Both the position numbers and the translations under genes were made by a program. The notes under the pieces were generated by a model that made no database searches, was not told the origin of the DNA, and was given only the letters and a program-made list of their open reading frames with translations. DNA of 64,000 nucleotides. Source: CALBTQ01 sp036725605. GTDB lineage: Bacteria > Lernaellota > Lernaellaia > Lernaellales > Lernaellaceae. Where the stretch lies: positions 1 through 64,000 of the forward strand of contig DAIMDW010000030.1 of the NCBI GenBank assembly GCA_036725605.1. Direction: 5' to 3'. Shown here piece by piece: positions 8,313-18,504 of this stretch; within the stretch, counting starts at the first letter, position 1; each line of letters opens with the position of its first letter.

Positions 8313-11300
8313 TTATTCGCAGTCGCTACAGCTTTCCTGGCCGATGCGCTTGATTTCCTGCCGTTTGATCTCCTGCCGCTTGATCTCCTGCCGCTCGATC
8401 GTCTGGCGTTCGATCGTCTGACGTTCGATTTTCTGGCGTTCGATCGTCTGGCGCTTGATCTGCTGACGCGGCACAACCTGACGTTGGATCGTCTGGCGCG
8501 GCAGACGGTTGTAATCCGGTCCGCTCGGAATCTGCTTGGTCGGCGAAATGCTCTTGGGCTTGTAGATGTTCATCTTCCCATTGCCGCCGCCCTCCGGCCG
8601 ACGCGGATACTTCTTGTCGCGGCTGATCTTCGTCTTGGCGCCGAATCGCCGCCAGTTGGACGCGCAGTCGCCGGCTTTCATCTCACGCTTGGGACCGGGG
8701 CCCTCGAACCAGTAGCCGTTCTTCGAAGTCGAGAATCCGCTCAGGTGCTTGGGCGGGCATTCGCCGCAGTAGCGGGCAACGCGCACCAGGTCCACCGCAT
8801 AGATGTCATGATCGAGATCGACGTACGGGTCGGCCCAGAAGCCGATATCGCCTTCATGTTTCGCCAAACCGCCGCCCGAGCTGTTGTACAACTTGGATCC
8901 GTTGTGATAGGCGGAAGTGGACTTCCACTTGAATTTCGGCGAAAGCGAATACATCTGCCGTTGCAGATCGTTGTTGTTCTGCGGATTGTTATTGCCGGAG
9001 GCCGGCTCCGACCACCAGGCGGCGAACATCTGATAGTAGTCACTCCCGCTCTGACGATTCGTACAGACCATCAACAGGTTGGTCCACCAGTCGTCGTCAT
9101 AGTTGTTGTTGTACGCCTGGGATACCGTCTTGTACGGCGTGCATTCGGTTCCGTGTTCGTAACCGATCGTGAAGTGGACGTACCCGCTGGGCGAGAAGTC
9201 CTGCTCCAGCAAAAATGCACTGACCCAATAGTCGGGCTCGGCGCGTGTATCGCCGCGGAAAGCAAGGGTCAATCGACGCGACGGTTTGTAGCTCTTCCAG
9301 TGCCATTGCATCAGGAAGTCGCCGGTGACTTTCGATCCGCCCGGTTGCTGGCATTCGCCCTGGAAGTTCGACCAGAGGAATGTTCGGTTGAACAAGGCGA
9401 AGAACCAGTCATAACAACCGCTCCACCACCAGTACATGCAGGTGAAGCTGACGCCGGAGAAGATACAATAGGTGCACACGTCCGGTCCAACTTCACCGAA
9501 CCATTGCAGCAAGCTGTAAATCCATCCGCCGAAGAACGAATCGAAGTCGGCTTGGATTTCATGATTGTCGTATTGGTACAAATGGTGACCGATGTAGAAG
9601 TGCCAACCCCACAGATCCCAACTCACGATGGTCAACTCGTAGTTTTTCCATGGAACGCTGGTACGACTGATGCTGCCGTTGCCGCGATCGAACGGATCAC
9701 GGTACAGCATTTCGGTTTGCGGATTGCTCGGCCCGACGAAGCCCGAGTACGCGTACGGATAGCACGGATAAACGCTTTGGAAATCATAGTAGTAGGTCGA
9801 CAAGTCCGACATGCCCGCGCCGGTACAGGCCGGATTGGAACAAGTATACGGCGGATTCACGTCGTGCGCCACGCGCGTCGTGACGACATACTTGTGATGC
9901 ATGTTCGGATCGAGCATTTCCTGGAAACGATACCGACGTTGAGTGGCCGTGAAAGACTCGGACCAGGAGCCCAGGAAGTCTTCGAATCCCAAAGACGAGT
10001 TATGGTACTCATATCCGTCCGCGCGAATCAGGTATTTCCTATCCTCACGCCAACTCGTATCGGTTTCCCAAGGGAATTTGATATTGCGGACGATCAGGAA
10101 CCAGAGGTAGCCATCGGCCGTCTGGCTGCGGGCGTCTTCCGGAGAAATCAACCGGTCGGTGACGTACCAGACAACTTTGCCGTTATCGCTCAGCGACGCC
10201 GCCGGCGGACAGTAGCCACCCGCATCCGTCGGGCAACCGGTCGTGTTTTTGAAGCACATGCCCGGTTCGTTCGGTTGACAGGCGGTAAACCGCAAATCAT
10301 TCAAGGACAAAATCCGGTGGCAACTGGCGTTCGGATCGGTGGGATCGCAAATCACTTCCAGACTGTATTCGTAAGTGGTGCCCGGCTCCTGACCGATAAA
10401 TGTATAGTCGTGCCCAAAAATCGTTTGGTAGTACGCAGTATACTTATGATCGGCCCAATACCAGGACAATGCGCTCCAGTTGCCGGTCAGGTTGTTCACG
10501 ATGCCGGCGGTCTGCCATTCCCCACCGTACTTGCGCGCTTTCAACAAAACGATCGCTCCGGTTGGCGGAGTCCCGCCGGAAGCGAACTGGAAGCCCACGT
10601 TGATCGAATCGTCGCCATTCGTGCCGGGCCATTTATCACCGTGGTTCGAGTATTGCACGGCGTCCGGCGTTCCCGACTGCACGGTCGCCGTACAATCGGT
10701 AATACAGTCATACGTACCGCGGTAGATACAACTGGCGCCAAAGGCAAATGCGCCGCTGCCCAGGTCCCGGCCCGCCGTCACCATATAGTCGTAGTAAATC
10801 GATTCCGGGCTGGCGCCCGTGTACAGATCGCCGCCGCTTACCGCCGAACTTGACGGTCGGAAATTGCGCGCCGACGTATCCAGGTAAGTCGGCGTGTGGG
10901 GGGGGTCGGTTTTATAAAGATCCGCGGCGTCAACCCAGGTATACGCGTCGACGCTGGCCGTATTGGCATCCACCGCCGGGAAAACGATAACCTCGTTGTT
11001 GTCCCAGTTGAACGTCGGTGGAATCGTCCCTTTAATTAATGGATTGTTTTGAGCCTTGCTGCGATACACGTAATATTTGTTCGGTTTCAATAGGGTGTTG
11101 TCACTGCAGTATTCATCCAGGCTGTGGCGCCAGGTCAACGCGAAACGAGGCGTATCGATTGTGCCGCCCATGCCGATAACGGAAGCGTCACTAACCTCAA
11201 ACTCCCACGGCGGCGAGAAATAGGAGCGCGAACCCGAGCCGCCCGCGCCGCCCAGCAAGTTGTCGCTGCTCTGAATTTCCTCGTAAAGGATGTTGTTGCC

Positions 11301-13211
11301 GGTCTGGCATTCGGAAAGCATCGTCGCCGCTTCGGACAAACACTCGTCGGCCCCCGAAAACGCCCGGATGGCGTAAACATAGCGGTTGCCGGTCATGCCC
11401 ACGTCGTACTGGCTGCCCGGATGCGGCACCAGGGCGCCGCCCCAGCGTCCTTCGCTGTCCAACTCGTCATACCAGATGAACTTGTTCTGATAGACGCAGA
11501 AACGCCGCGTGGTGGCCATGCACAAACGGTTGGCTTCCCACAGGTCCGACGCGGTGCTGTTCAGATTGATCGCGCGCGTTCTGTCCACCCGCGCCACTTC
11601 CCATTCGTTGACTTCGCTCACGTCGTTGGGATCGCTGCGGTAGATCCAGTATTCGGTCACCGTGGCGTCCGGAACCGAACCGATCATCGAAGCTTCCCAA
11701 ACCACCGCGATGCTGCCCAACGTCGAGTCCGTATAGCAGGGCGTATCGTAAGCGAAGAAGGCATTTTGACCGGGGATGGTCGGATGCTCCTGGTCCGGGG
11801 TTACCGAATCCGTCGGATTGCCGGTCGATACGTTGTCGCCGCAGTCGATCGCCGACACTCGATATTCGTGCGAATAATACGTCCAGGGATGAACCTGGCT
11901 TGGATCGTAATCCCAGATCGTATCTTTATCCAAATAGGAATAGGACGAATCGCCGCCCGCCGGAACATAGCCGTGGAACGTCCAGGTCGTGTGAATTCCG
12001 TCATCCACGCGACGTTCGATCTCGTACCACATGACGTCCTTTGCGCGCCCGGTATCGTCCAGACTGGCCGTCCAGGTTAGCTGCACGCCGCGACCGCAAT
12101 GCATTTTCGCCGCGTCCAGGTTGGTCGGCGCCGCGGGGGGATCGCCGCAATCGCGCACGCGCTCCGACTGCAGGTTGCGCGGTTCGACCGAAGTCGTCGC
12201 CCACGTCTCCCGATAATGATAGTCTGAGTCGCGGGGATGGCTGTAATTTTTATCGCGTTTTTTGGCGATGGTGATGACGTTCAATTCGATGCGATGGATC
12301 TGGGTGTACAGAACGTTGTGGTCCAATTTGCCGTTGTGATTGAAATCCTCACCCGGATCCAATTTGTTGTTCGAGTTCAAATCCTCGGAGTTCGGGTTGC
12401 CCGAAGATCCTGAAGAAATCAGGTTCACCGCGCCGGCGGGCATGTTGCCCACCGTGTGCGGTTGCCCGTTGGGACCCGTATAAGTGATCGCATACTCGCT
12501 GTTGAACAGTGTCAGCAATTCCTCGGCGTCCAATTTGCCGTCATAAGGCGACGAGTCGCCCCACAGCGTGTCGGGCGTCGTTTTATCGAAGTCGAAGTCG
12601 CCCCAGTAACTGAACAGCGGCAGTGAACCGCCGTCCGCATACGAGGCTTCCGGCGCACCGTCGTTGTAGCGCAATCCAAAGCCGATCGTATCGTCCTGCA
12701 CGCCGTTGATTATACGGTGCAATTCGCGGTCCAGATTCGACTCGCTGTAACTGATATCGGTCCCACCCAATCCCGCCGGCTCCACCATGCGATAGCGCAC
12801 GTATTCGGCCGTCGAGTTCCACTCCGGCGACACGTGATACTCAGTATTGTTGGGACCGTAATGCATATTTCCCGGTGGCTGGTTGAAACTCGGATGAATA
12901 TCGGCGTTAAACGCCAACTCCCATGGGGCGCAATAGACGAGTAAATCCTGCCCGAGGTCGTACTCCACGTTGCGTCCGATCATCATCAAGTCGGACTTCA
13001 GGCGCGAAAGAACCGACCGCGCCGCCTGTTGCGTTTCCACGATGTCTTCCTGCATCAGCACGGTCCTCTCATAGGAGATGAACAGCTGATAGATCAACAT
13101 CAACAACAGTGAGGTCAGTACGATCGCCACCAAGAGTTCAACGAGTGTGAAACCTCTGGCTTTGGTTTTCATCTTACGCAATCCTCGTTGAGGGGTTGTC
13201 CAAGATTTCAT
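8313..13211 (-). CDS. Giant PilW-like minor pilin with large exported C-terminal region
   Basis: About 1633 residues, against roughly 250-400 for ordinary PilW. The N-terminus is a class III prepilin signal: a basic leader then GFTLVELLVAIVLTSLLLML with the conserved Glu at mature position 5. Residues up to about 250 look PilW-like. They are followed by an Asp/Asn-rich EF-hand-like segment (about 274-295, DLNSNNKLDPGED and DFNHNGKLD), a fibronectin-III-like domain (about 355-465), long Cys-, Trp- and Tyr-rich beta-type regions, and a C-terminal tract of tandem five-residue repeats (about 1571-1621) ending in CSDCE. GTG/ATG choice: ATG 13211 (GGGAA site, 12 bases after the preceding stop) or ATG 13172 (GAGGA, 7-residue leader). 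It occupies the pilW slot; no pilY1 is present. It probably acts as the tip adhesin. Confidence 0.85.
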   Translation of the reverse strand: MKSWTTPQRGLRKMKTKARGFTLVELLVAIVLTSLLLMLIYQLFISYERTVLMQEDIVETQQAARSVLSRLKSDLMMIGRNVEYDLGQDLLVYCAPWELAFNADIHPSFNQPPGNMHYGPNNTEYHVSPEWNSTAEYVRYRMVEPAGLGGTDISYSESNLDRELHRIINGVQDDTIGFGLRYNDGAPEASYADGGSLPLFSYWGDFDFDKTTPDTLWGDSSPYDGKLDAEELLTLFNSEYAITYTGPNGQPHTVGNMPAGAVNLISSGSSGNPNSEDLNSNNKLDPGEDFNHNGKLDHNVLYTQIHRIELNVITIAKKRDKNYSHPRDSDYHYRETWATTSVEPRNLQSERVRDCGDPPAAPTNLDAAKMHCGRGVQLTWTASLDDTGRAKDVMWYEIERRVDDGIHTTWTFHGYVPAGGDSSYSYLDKDTIWDYDPSQVHPWTYYSHEYRVSAIDCGDNVSTGNPTDSVTPDQEHPTIPGQNAFFAYDTPCYTDSTLGSIAVVWEASMIGSVPDATVTEYWIYRSDPNDVSEVNEWEVARVDRTRAINLNSTASDLWEANRLCMATTRRFCVYQNKFIWYDELDSEGRWGGALVPHPGSQYDVGMTGNRYVYAIRAFSGADECLSEAATMLSECQTGNNILYEEIQSSDNLLGGAGGSGSRSYFSPPWEFEVSDASVIGMGGTIDTPRFALTWRHSLDEYCSDNTLLKPNKYYVYRSKAQNNPLIKGTIPPTFNWDNNEVIVFPAVDANTASVDAYTWVDAADLYKTDPPHTPTYLDTSARNFRPSSSAVSGGDLYTGASPESIYYDYMVTAGRDLGSGAFAFGASCIYRGTYDCITDCTATVQSGTPDAVQYSNHGDKWPGTNGDDSINVGFQFASGGTPPTGAIVLLKARKYGGEWQTAGIVNNLTGNWSALSWYWADHKYTAYYQTIFGHDYTFIGQEPGTTYEYSLEVICDPTDPNASCHRILSLNDLRFTACQPNEPGMCFKNTTGCPTDAGGYCPPAASLSDNGKVVWYVTDRLISPEDARSQTADGYLWFLIVRNIKFPWETDTSWREDRKYLIRADGYEYHNSSLGFEDFLGSWSESFTATQRRYRFQEMLDPNMHHKYVVTTRVAHDVNPPYTCSNPACTGAGMSDLSTYYYDFQSVYPCYPYAYSGFVGPSNPQTEMLYRDPFDRGNGSISRTSVPWKNYELTIVSWDLWGWHFYIGHHLYQYDNHEIQADFDSFFGGWIYSLLQWFGEVGPDVCTYCIFSGVSFTCMYWWWSGCYDWFFALFNRTFLWSNFQGECQQPGGSKVTGDFLMQWHWKSYKPSRRLTLAFRGDTRAEPDYWVSAFLLEQDFSPSGYVHFTIGYEHGTECTPYKTVSQAYNNNYDDDWWTNLLMVCTNRQSGSDYYQMFAAWWSEPASGNNNPQNNNDLQRQMYSLSPKFKWKSTSAYHNGSKLYNSSGGGLAKHEGDIGFWADPYVDLDHDIYAVDLVRVARYCGECPPKHLSGFSTSKNGYWFEGPGPKREMKAGDCASNWRRFGAKTKISRDKKYPRRPEGGGNGKMNIYKPKSISPTKQIPSGPDYNRLPRQTIQRQVVPRQQIKRQTIERQKIERQTIERQTIERQEIKRQEIKRQEIKRIGQESCSDCE
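8349..8498 (-). repeat. Tandem 15-bp repeats encoding RQxI(E/K) units
   Basis: Ten consecutive 15-base units such as CTTGATCTCCTGCCG and TTCGATCGTCTGGCG (plus-strand reading) encode degenerate pentapeptides RQTIE, RQKIE, RQEIK and RQQIK near the C-terminus of the giant minor pilin. The units differ at synonymous and non-synonymous sites, so the tract is not a recent slippage product, though the last three (RQEIK) are nearly identical. The strict five-residue period with Ile in a fixed position suggests a regular rod or solenoid. Confidence 0.85.
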
Positions 13212-13222
13212 CGCGTTTCCCT

Positions 13223-15628
13223 TTACCAGACGCCGTCCGACAATTCCGCATCGGTCGGGTCGACTTCTTCCCACGACATCAGATAATAGGCGGCATAGCC
13301 CAACGGCACCTTGAAGCTTTGATACCCGGAAATACTAGACGCCTGCCGCGGATAGGGCGGCGGCAGGTATTTAAGCCGCTGATCGTAGCTCAGCTCGACT
13401 TCCGAGAATCCGATCCGGTTGCAGGACACGCCATCCGAGCAGGTGCCCGATGCATAAGCTCCAAATTCGTGATCGTAGGCCAATCGGCCCGGGATGTTCT
13501 CGATCACCGCCCCCACAATGCGCAGCTTGCCCGAATCGTTGCCGCCGCTGGAGTTGAACTCGGCCACCGTCGGATCGCGATCGTACGGCGGGTCCGTGTA
13601 ACTGGGCGCATACGGCGTCGAGGCGTTGTAGGTACGCGCCGTGGCGTAAAAGCCCACGCGGAAGGCGCGAATGTCGCTCGTCGACGGCGCGGAGCACGAA
13701 TAGCTGCTGCCCGACAGGGTGCAATTCAAGCCGTACGACATGATCACAGCCTGGATATCCTCGCTGCCGTCGTCGTCTTTTAAATTGTAAGGCGGATCGT
13801 CGTAGCGTCCGGTCGGCTGGAACAAACTGCCGGTGTACTCGTCCGGATCGCTCTGGGCGTCGGACCAGTCATCCGCGTAAATTTCCCGTTCGCCCAACGC
13901 GCGCTTGTCCGGATAGCTGTTGGGAATGATCACGTCGCCGGTAGCGATCAAGGCCAGGATGTCGGGCTCGATAAAGCCGGAGTAGGTATGCAACGGAATG
14001 GTCGGGCTGTTTTCGTATTCGATCTCGTGGTCCAGGTAAATATCGCCCGCCACCGCGATCGTCAACTGACCGTCCAGAATACCGCTGACCAGCACCGGTC
14101 CGCCTTCGAAGAAGATGATACCGCTGTAATTGCCGCCCGATCCCACGCAGGTGCCTTCACGAGTGTACTTGACCTGCCCGCGGCTGGGCACGTACATGAA
14201 GTAGTGAGAGATGTCGCGCGTATCGTTCGCCGGGCCGAAGGTGCCTTCGTTCAAGTTGCGGTAATCGTAGCAATACTTGCCGGAGATGTCGTCTTTGTAG
14301 GAAGCGTGAGTCGGCGACCAGATTTCCCCGACCGCACCCGGAGCGCCGCCCGGCGACAGCATACGCGCATGACGATGCGCAATGTCGTTCCCGTAAAACG
14401 CCGCACGGCGATAGGCCATTCGCTGCGTGGCATTGCCCATATCCAACGGCACCTGGTAGATCATCATCGTGCCGTGATCTTCTTCCGTCGGAACGCCGCG
14501 GGTCGGGCTGACGCCGACGTTGACCGCGTGGGTGATCGCCGAGGCTACCCACGATTCCGATTTGGTGCCGCCCGTGTCGACCGTATCCATGTCGTTGCGG
14601 AAAATGATTTTCCACGCATAGCCGGTCGCCGGCGCGGCGAAGGTGATGTCGGCCGCCTGACGATAGGAGCCCACCGCATCGGTGACCGTGGTCACCGGCG
14701 GCATCATGATCGGTTTGGCGTTGTAACGCATATTGCGGCGCGAGAAATCCGGTAAAATATCTTCGTCAATGGAGCGCCCGCCGCGGGTCTGATTCTGGCT
14801 GTTGAGGTAATTGCTGCCGCTGGAATCGCCGTAATCGAACCGTTCCGCGTTGCGCCAGGAAACCTGACCCAGAAATCTCGGCTTCCCGCGCATGAACAAC
14901 CGCGCCGTATCCGGCTCGCCCATCACGAAGCCCGTCGACGGCGTATAGGTGGTATTGCTCACGTACACATTGCCCAGGATCGTATCGCCGTTCAGCCAGG
15001 CCGACTGGCAGGCGTACCAGTTCTGGCTCGACTGACTGCAATTTTCCGGCGACGAGGATGTGCCCCGCACCGCCGGATTGGAGTTCATCGCGTAATAGGC
15101 CATATCCCACACGGAATCGCTGCGCACGTAAGCGCGAAACGCTTTGTTGATCCCCTTGATCAAGTTGGTCAACCGCACGTTGATCGCCACCGGACGGCTG
15201 ATCCCGCGGTCGTACCACCCTTCGAAATCCATCGGGTCGATCCACGCGTCCAACGTCAACGAGCCGTACGATTGCACCGAGTTGCTGCCCGCGCCGCCCG
15301 TAAAATGCAGGGCGCCGCGATTTTCCAACACCTGCTTGGGATTCAGATCGACGTTGGATTGCAGTGGGTCGTAACCCAATCCGTAGGTGCGCGAGAACAG
15401 GCCGCACTCCAGATAGTGCATGTGCGACAGCACGCGGTCGATACCCTGTTCGGCCAGGAAAAAGTGAGTCTGGTCTTCGCCCAGGTTGGTGGTGATCACC
15501 TGTTCCGCCGAGCTGGAAACCATCGCCAGCAGGCCCAACGCGGTGATCAACATCAAAATGATCATCGATGCGACCAGTGCGTATCCCGCTTCGCCTTGCC
15601 TTTGCCGCTTGATGCGTTTCGTCTTCAC
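13223..15628 (-). CDS. PilX-like minor pilin, oversized
   Basis: About 801 residues. The N-terminus is PilX_N-like: a basic stretch, then GEAGYALVASMIILMLITALGLLAM, here with Tyr in place of the usual Phe after the cleaved Gly and without a Glu5; this pattern is common in PilX. Then LAEQGIDR, a standard PilX helix segment. The remaining 700 or so residues are beta-rich and exported, and include a region like the pilus-associated DUF4900 proteins (about 490-570). Ordinary PilX is about 200 residues. The GTG at 15628 is chosen because AAGGAG lies 6 bases upstream; a longer form from 15652 would overlap pilV by 14 bases. Between pilV and the giant PilW-like gene. Confidence 0.8.
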   Translation of the reverse strand: MKTKRIKRQRQGEAGYALVASMIILMLITALGLLAMVSSSAEQVITTNLGEDQTHFFLAEQGIDRVLSHMHYLECGLFSRTYGLGYDPLQSNVDLNPKQVLENRGALHFTGGAGSNSVQSYGSLTLDAWIDPMDFEGWYDRGISRPVAINVRLTNLIKGINKAFRAYVRSDSVWDMAYYAMNSNPAVRGTSSSPENCSQSSQNWYACQSAWLNGDTILGNVYVSNTTYTPSTGFVMGEPDTARLFMRGKPRFLGQVSWRNAERFDYGDSSGSNYLNSQNQTRGGRSIDEDILPDFSRRNMRYNAKPIMMPPVTTVTDAVGSYRQAADITFAAPATGYAWKIIFRNDMDTVDTGGTKSESWVASAITHAVNVGVSPTRGVPTEEDHGTMMIYQVPLDMGNATQRMAYRRAAFYGNDIAHRHARMLSPGGAPGAVGEIWSPTHASYKDDISGKYCYDYRNLNEGTFGPANDTRDISHYFMYVPSRGQVKYTREGTCVGSGGNYSGIIFFEGGPVLVSGILDGQLTIAVAGDIYLDHEIEYENSPTIPLHTYSGFIEPDILALIATGDVIIPNSYPDKRALGEREIYADDWSDAQSDPDEYTGSLFQPTGRYDDPPYNLKDDDGSEDIQAVIMSYGLNCTLSGSSYSCSAPSTSDIRAFRVGFYATARTYNASTPYAPSYTDPPYDRDPTVAEFNSSGGNDSGKLRIVGAVIENIPGRLAYDHEFGAYASGTCSDGVSCNRIGFSEVELSYDQRLKYLPPPYPRQASSISGYQSFKVPLGYAAYYLMSWEEVDPTDAELSDGVW

Positions 15629-15638
15629 CGTCAGCTCC

Positions 15639-16244
15639 TTAAAAAGCTGCAATGTACATATGACGCGTTATTGTATGATCGCCGAACATGTCGTCCCAGT
15701 TCACCGTGACGCGGATGAACTTGAAATCCTCGCCGCGCGTGCCGCCGCTGCAGGTCGCGCCGACCGCCCCGGTGTTCAACGAACCCGTGTTGGCCGGCAA
15801 ACCGGTCGCTTCGTTGATCGGAATGGCGCCGCTGCTACCGGTGAAAATGACGGCGCTGCAATCGCCCGACCCCGTGTCGTAGCCGTTGCGCAGCACCGTC
15901 GTCTCTCGGTCGAACCGGGTGTCGATGCCGTTGATCTCGATGTTGGTTTCCGTCCCCGTCAACATCCAGTTGTTGTTGGTGATTCCGCACTTGGCATGCG
16001 CCGCCTGCTGGGGTACGCAATCGACGTCTTCCCACAAATTCCAGCTACGCACTTCCTCGAACTTCTGTTGCGCCAGAAACACCGCCGTTCCGTAATTGCG
16101 CGCCGCCAGATTGGCCCGCACGTTCAACGCCAGCATCGGCACGACCGCCAAGATGCCGAACGTGAGAATCGCCATTGCGACGATGATCTCCACCAATGAA
16201 AAACCCTTTTGCTGCTGATGAGCGTTGGCATATAAGGCTCTCAC
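15639..16244 (-). CDS. pilV: Minor pilin PilV
   Basis: About 201 residues with a class III prepilin leader. The processing site is QQQKG/FSLVEIIVAMAILTFGILAVVPM, with Phe at +1 and Glu at +5; this N-terminal pattern is typical of PilV. The C-terminal part (about 60-195) is a globular pilin head with two Cys pairs and ends in a strand DHTITRHMYIAAF. A GTG at 16244 with AAAAGGAG 7 bases upstream is the best start; an upstream GTG at 16271 has no ribosome site. Second gene of the minor-pilin operon; it probably helps initiate pilus assembly with FimT, PilW and PilX. Confidence 0.85.
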   Translation of the reverse strand: MRALYANAHQQQKGFSLVEIIVAMAILTFGILAVVPMLALNVRANLAARNYGTAVFLAQQKFEEVRSWNLWEDVDCVPQQAAHAKCGITNNNWMLTGTETNIEINGIDTRFDRETTVLRNGYDTGSGDCSAVIFTGSSGAIPINEATGLPANTGSLNTGAVGATCSGGTRGEDFKFIRVTVNWDDMFGDHTITRHMYIAAF

Positions 16245-16327
16245 TGCGGCACTCCTTTTCCTTACCTTCACTATTCGGATGTTCCGTCGCGCTCGCTCGT
16301 GTTCAACCGTTCTTCGTCAGGCGACGC

Positions 16328-16948
16328 TTAGCGCCAGGCTCCATATGAGGTGCCTGCTGTAGGGGGATTGTACTTCCACACGCGAATGCTGCCCGTCATG
16401 GAGATCCAGTCCACCGCCCGGTTGCGGTCATCGCGCAGGCCGGTGCCGCTTGTGTCCATCTGCGGAGCCACATAGACGACGCCCTGGTGCGAGGCCGTAC
16501 CGTCGGGCATGAAATGGAACCACTTCTGTGCGCAGTTCTGAATGTCGATCGCGCAGTTCACCGGATAACGGTGGTTGGGCACGTTGGCGATTCCGCTGTA
16601 GTACCCGAACACGATCCCCGGCTGCAGATAGTACGTGTGCGGCGAATACGGGCTACGGCTCATATCCGGATCTTCGCCGATGATGTACCGGTGCGTCGTG
16701 CCCGAATCCATGAACTGCACATACACGGGCGTGTTCATCTTGATCGACTTGGCTCGAGCCATGCGCATGTGGCCGCCCAGATCGCGGGCTGTGGTATTCA
16801 CGCGGATCAGGGTGCGGTAGTGAAGAATCGAAATAAAGGCGATGGCCGTCATCACGGAGATGACCGCCATGACCGTTACCAGTTCCAGCAGACTGAAACC
16901 TTTTTGGTTCCGCATCAGATCCCTCGGTGAAAACATCGACATTTTCAT
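16328..16948 (-). CDS. Minor pilin of the FimT/GspH family
   Basis: About 206 residues. Prepilin site QKG/FSLLELVTVMAVISVMTAIAF with Glu at +5, followed by a helix with ARDLGGHMRMARAKSIKMNTPVYVQF, the GspH/FimT domain core (about 50-75), where A-R-A-x-A-x-x-x-x-x-P-V is the usual pattern. The C-terminal part has two Cys flanking a short loop. ATG 16948 has GGGGG 6 bases upstream. First gene of the minor-pilin operon, directly after a sigma54-type promoter and 159 bases from the pilR stop. Confidence 0.88.
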   Translation of the reverse strand: MKMSMFSPRDLMRNQKGFSLLELVTVMAVISVMTAIAFISILHYRTLIRVNTTARDLGGHMRMARAKSIKMNTPVYVQFMDSGTTHRYIIGEDPDMSRSPYSPHTYYLQPGIVFGYYSGIANVPNHRYPVNCAIDIQNCAQKWFHFMPDGTASHQGVVYVAPQMDTSGTGLRDDRNRAVDWISMTGSIRVWKYNPPTAGTSYGAWR

Positions 16949-16976
16949 CACGTTCCCCCTCTCTAGGCCGGAACAA

Positions 16977-16990
16977 GCAAAAAATATGCC
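16977..16990 (-). promoter_or_regulatory. Candidate sigma54 (-24/-12) promoter of the minor-pilin operon
   Basis: On the minus strand GGCATATTTTTTGC has the invariant GG, exactly ten bases, then GC, within a good match to the TGGCAC-N5-TTGCT consensus (CCGGCAT and TTTGCTT). The start site would be near 16965, 17 bases before the fimT-like ATG, leaving room only for the ribosome site. The adjacent gene encodes the sigma54 activator PilR, which supports the call. The flanking 16991-17106 is AT-rich and could contain activator sites. Confidence 0.65.
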
Positions 16991-17106
16991 GGTAAAACCA
17001 ACCTAATTTCAGCGCATTTTACCATATTTTTCGCAGTGTTCAATCTATTAACTAATTAATTTTAAAGAGGTAACTATGAAAAGTTTTCATACCTTGTGAA
17101 CTTGTT

Positions 17107-18493
<1,387 letters not shown>

Positions 18494-18504
<11 letters not shown>

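Noticed and set aside
8349..8498. CRISPR-like array
   Set aside because: The 15-base units are in frame, spacerless and coding, so this is a protein repeat, not a CRISPR.
8181..10853. An 890-aa plus-strand reading frame
   Set aside because: Antisense shadow of the giant PilW-like gene, whose prepilin signal, domain pattern and operon position are convincing.
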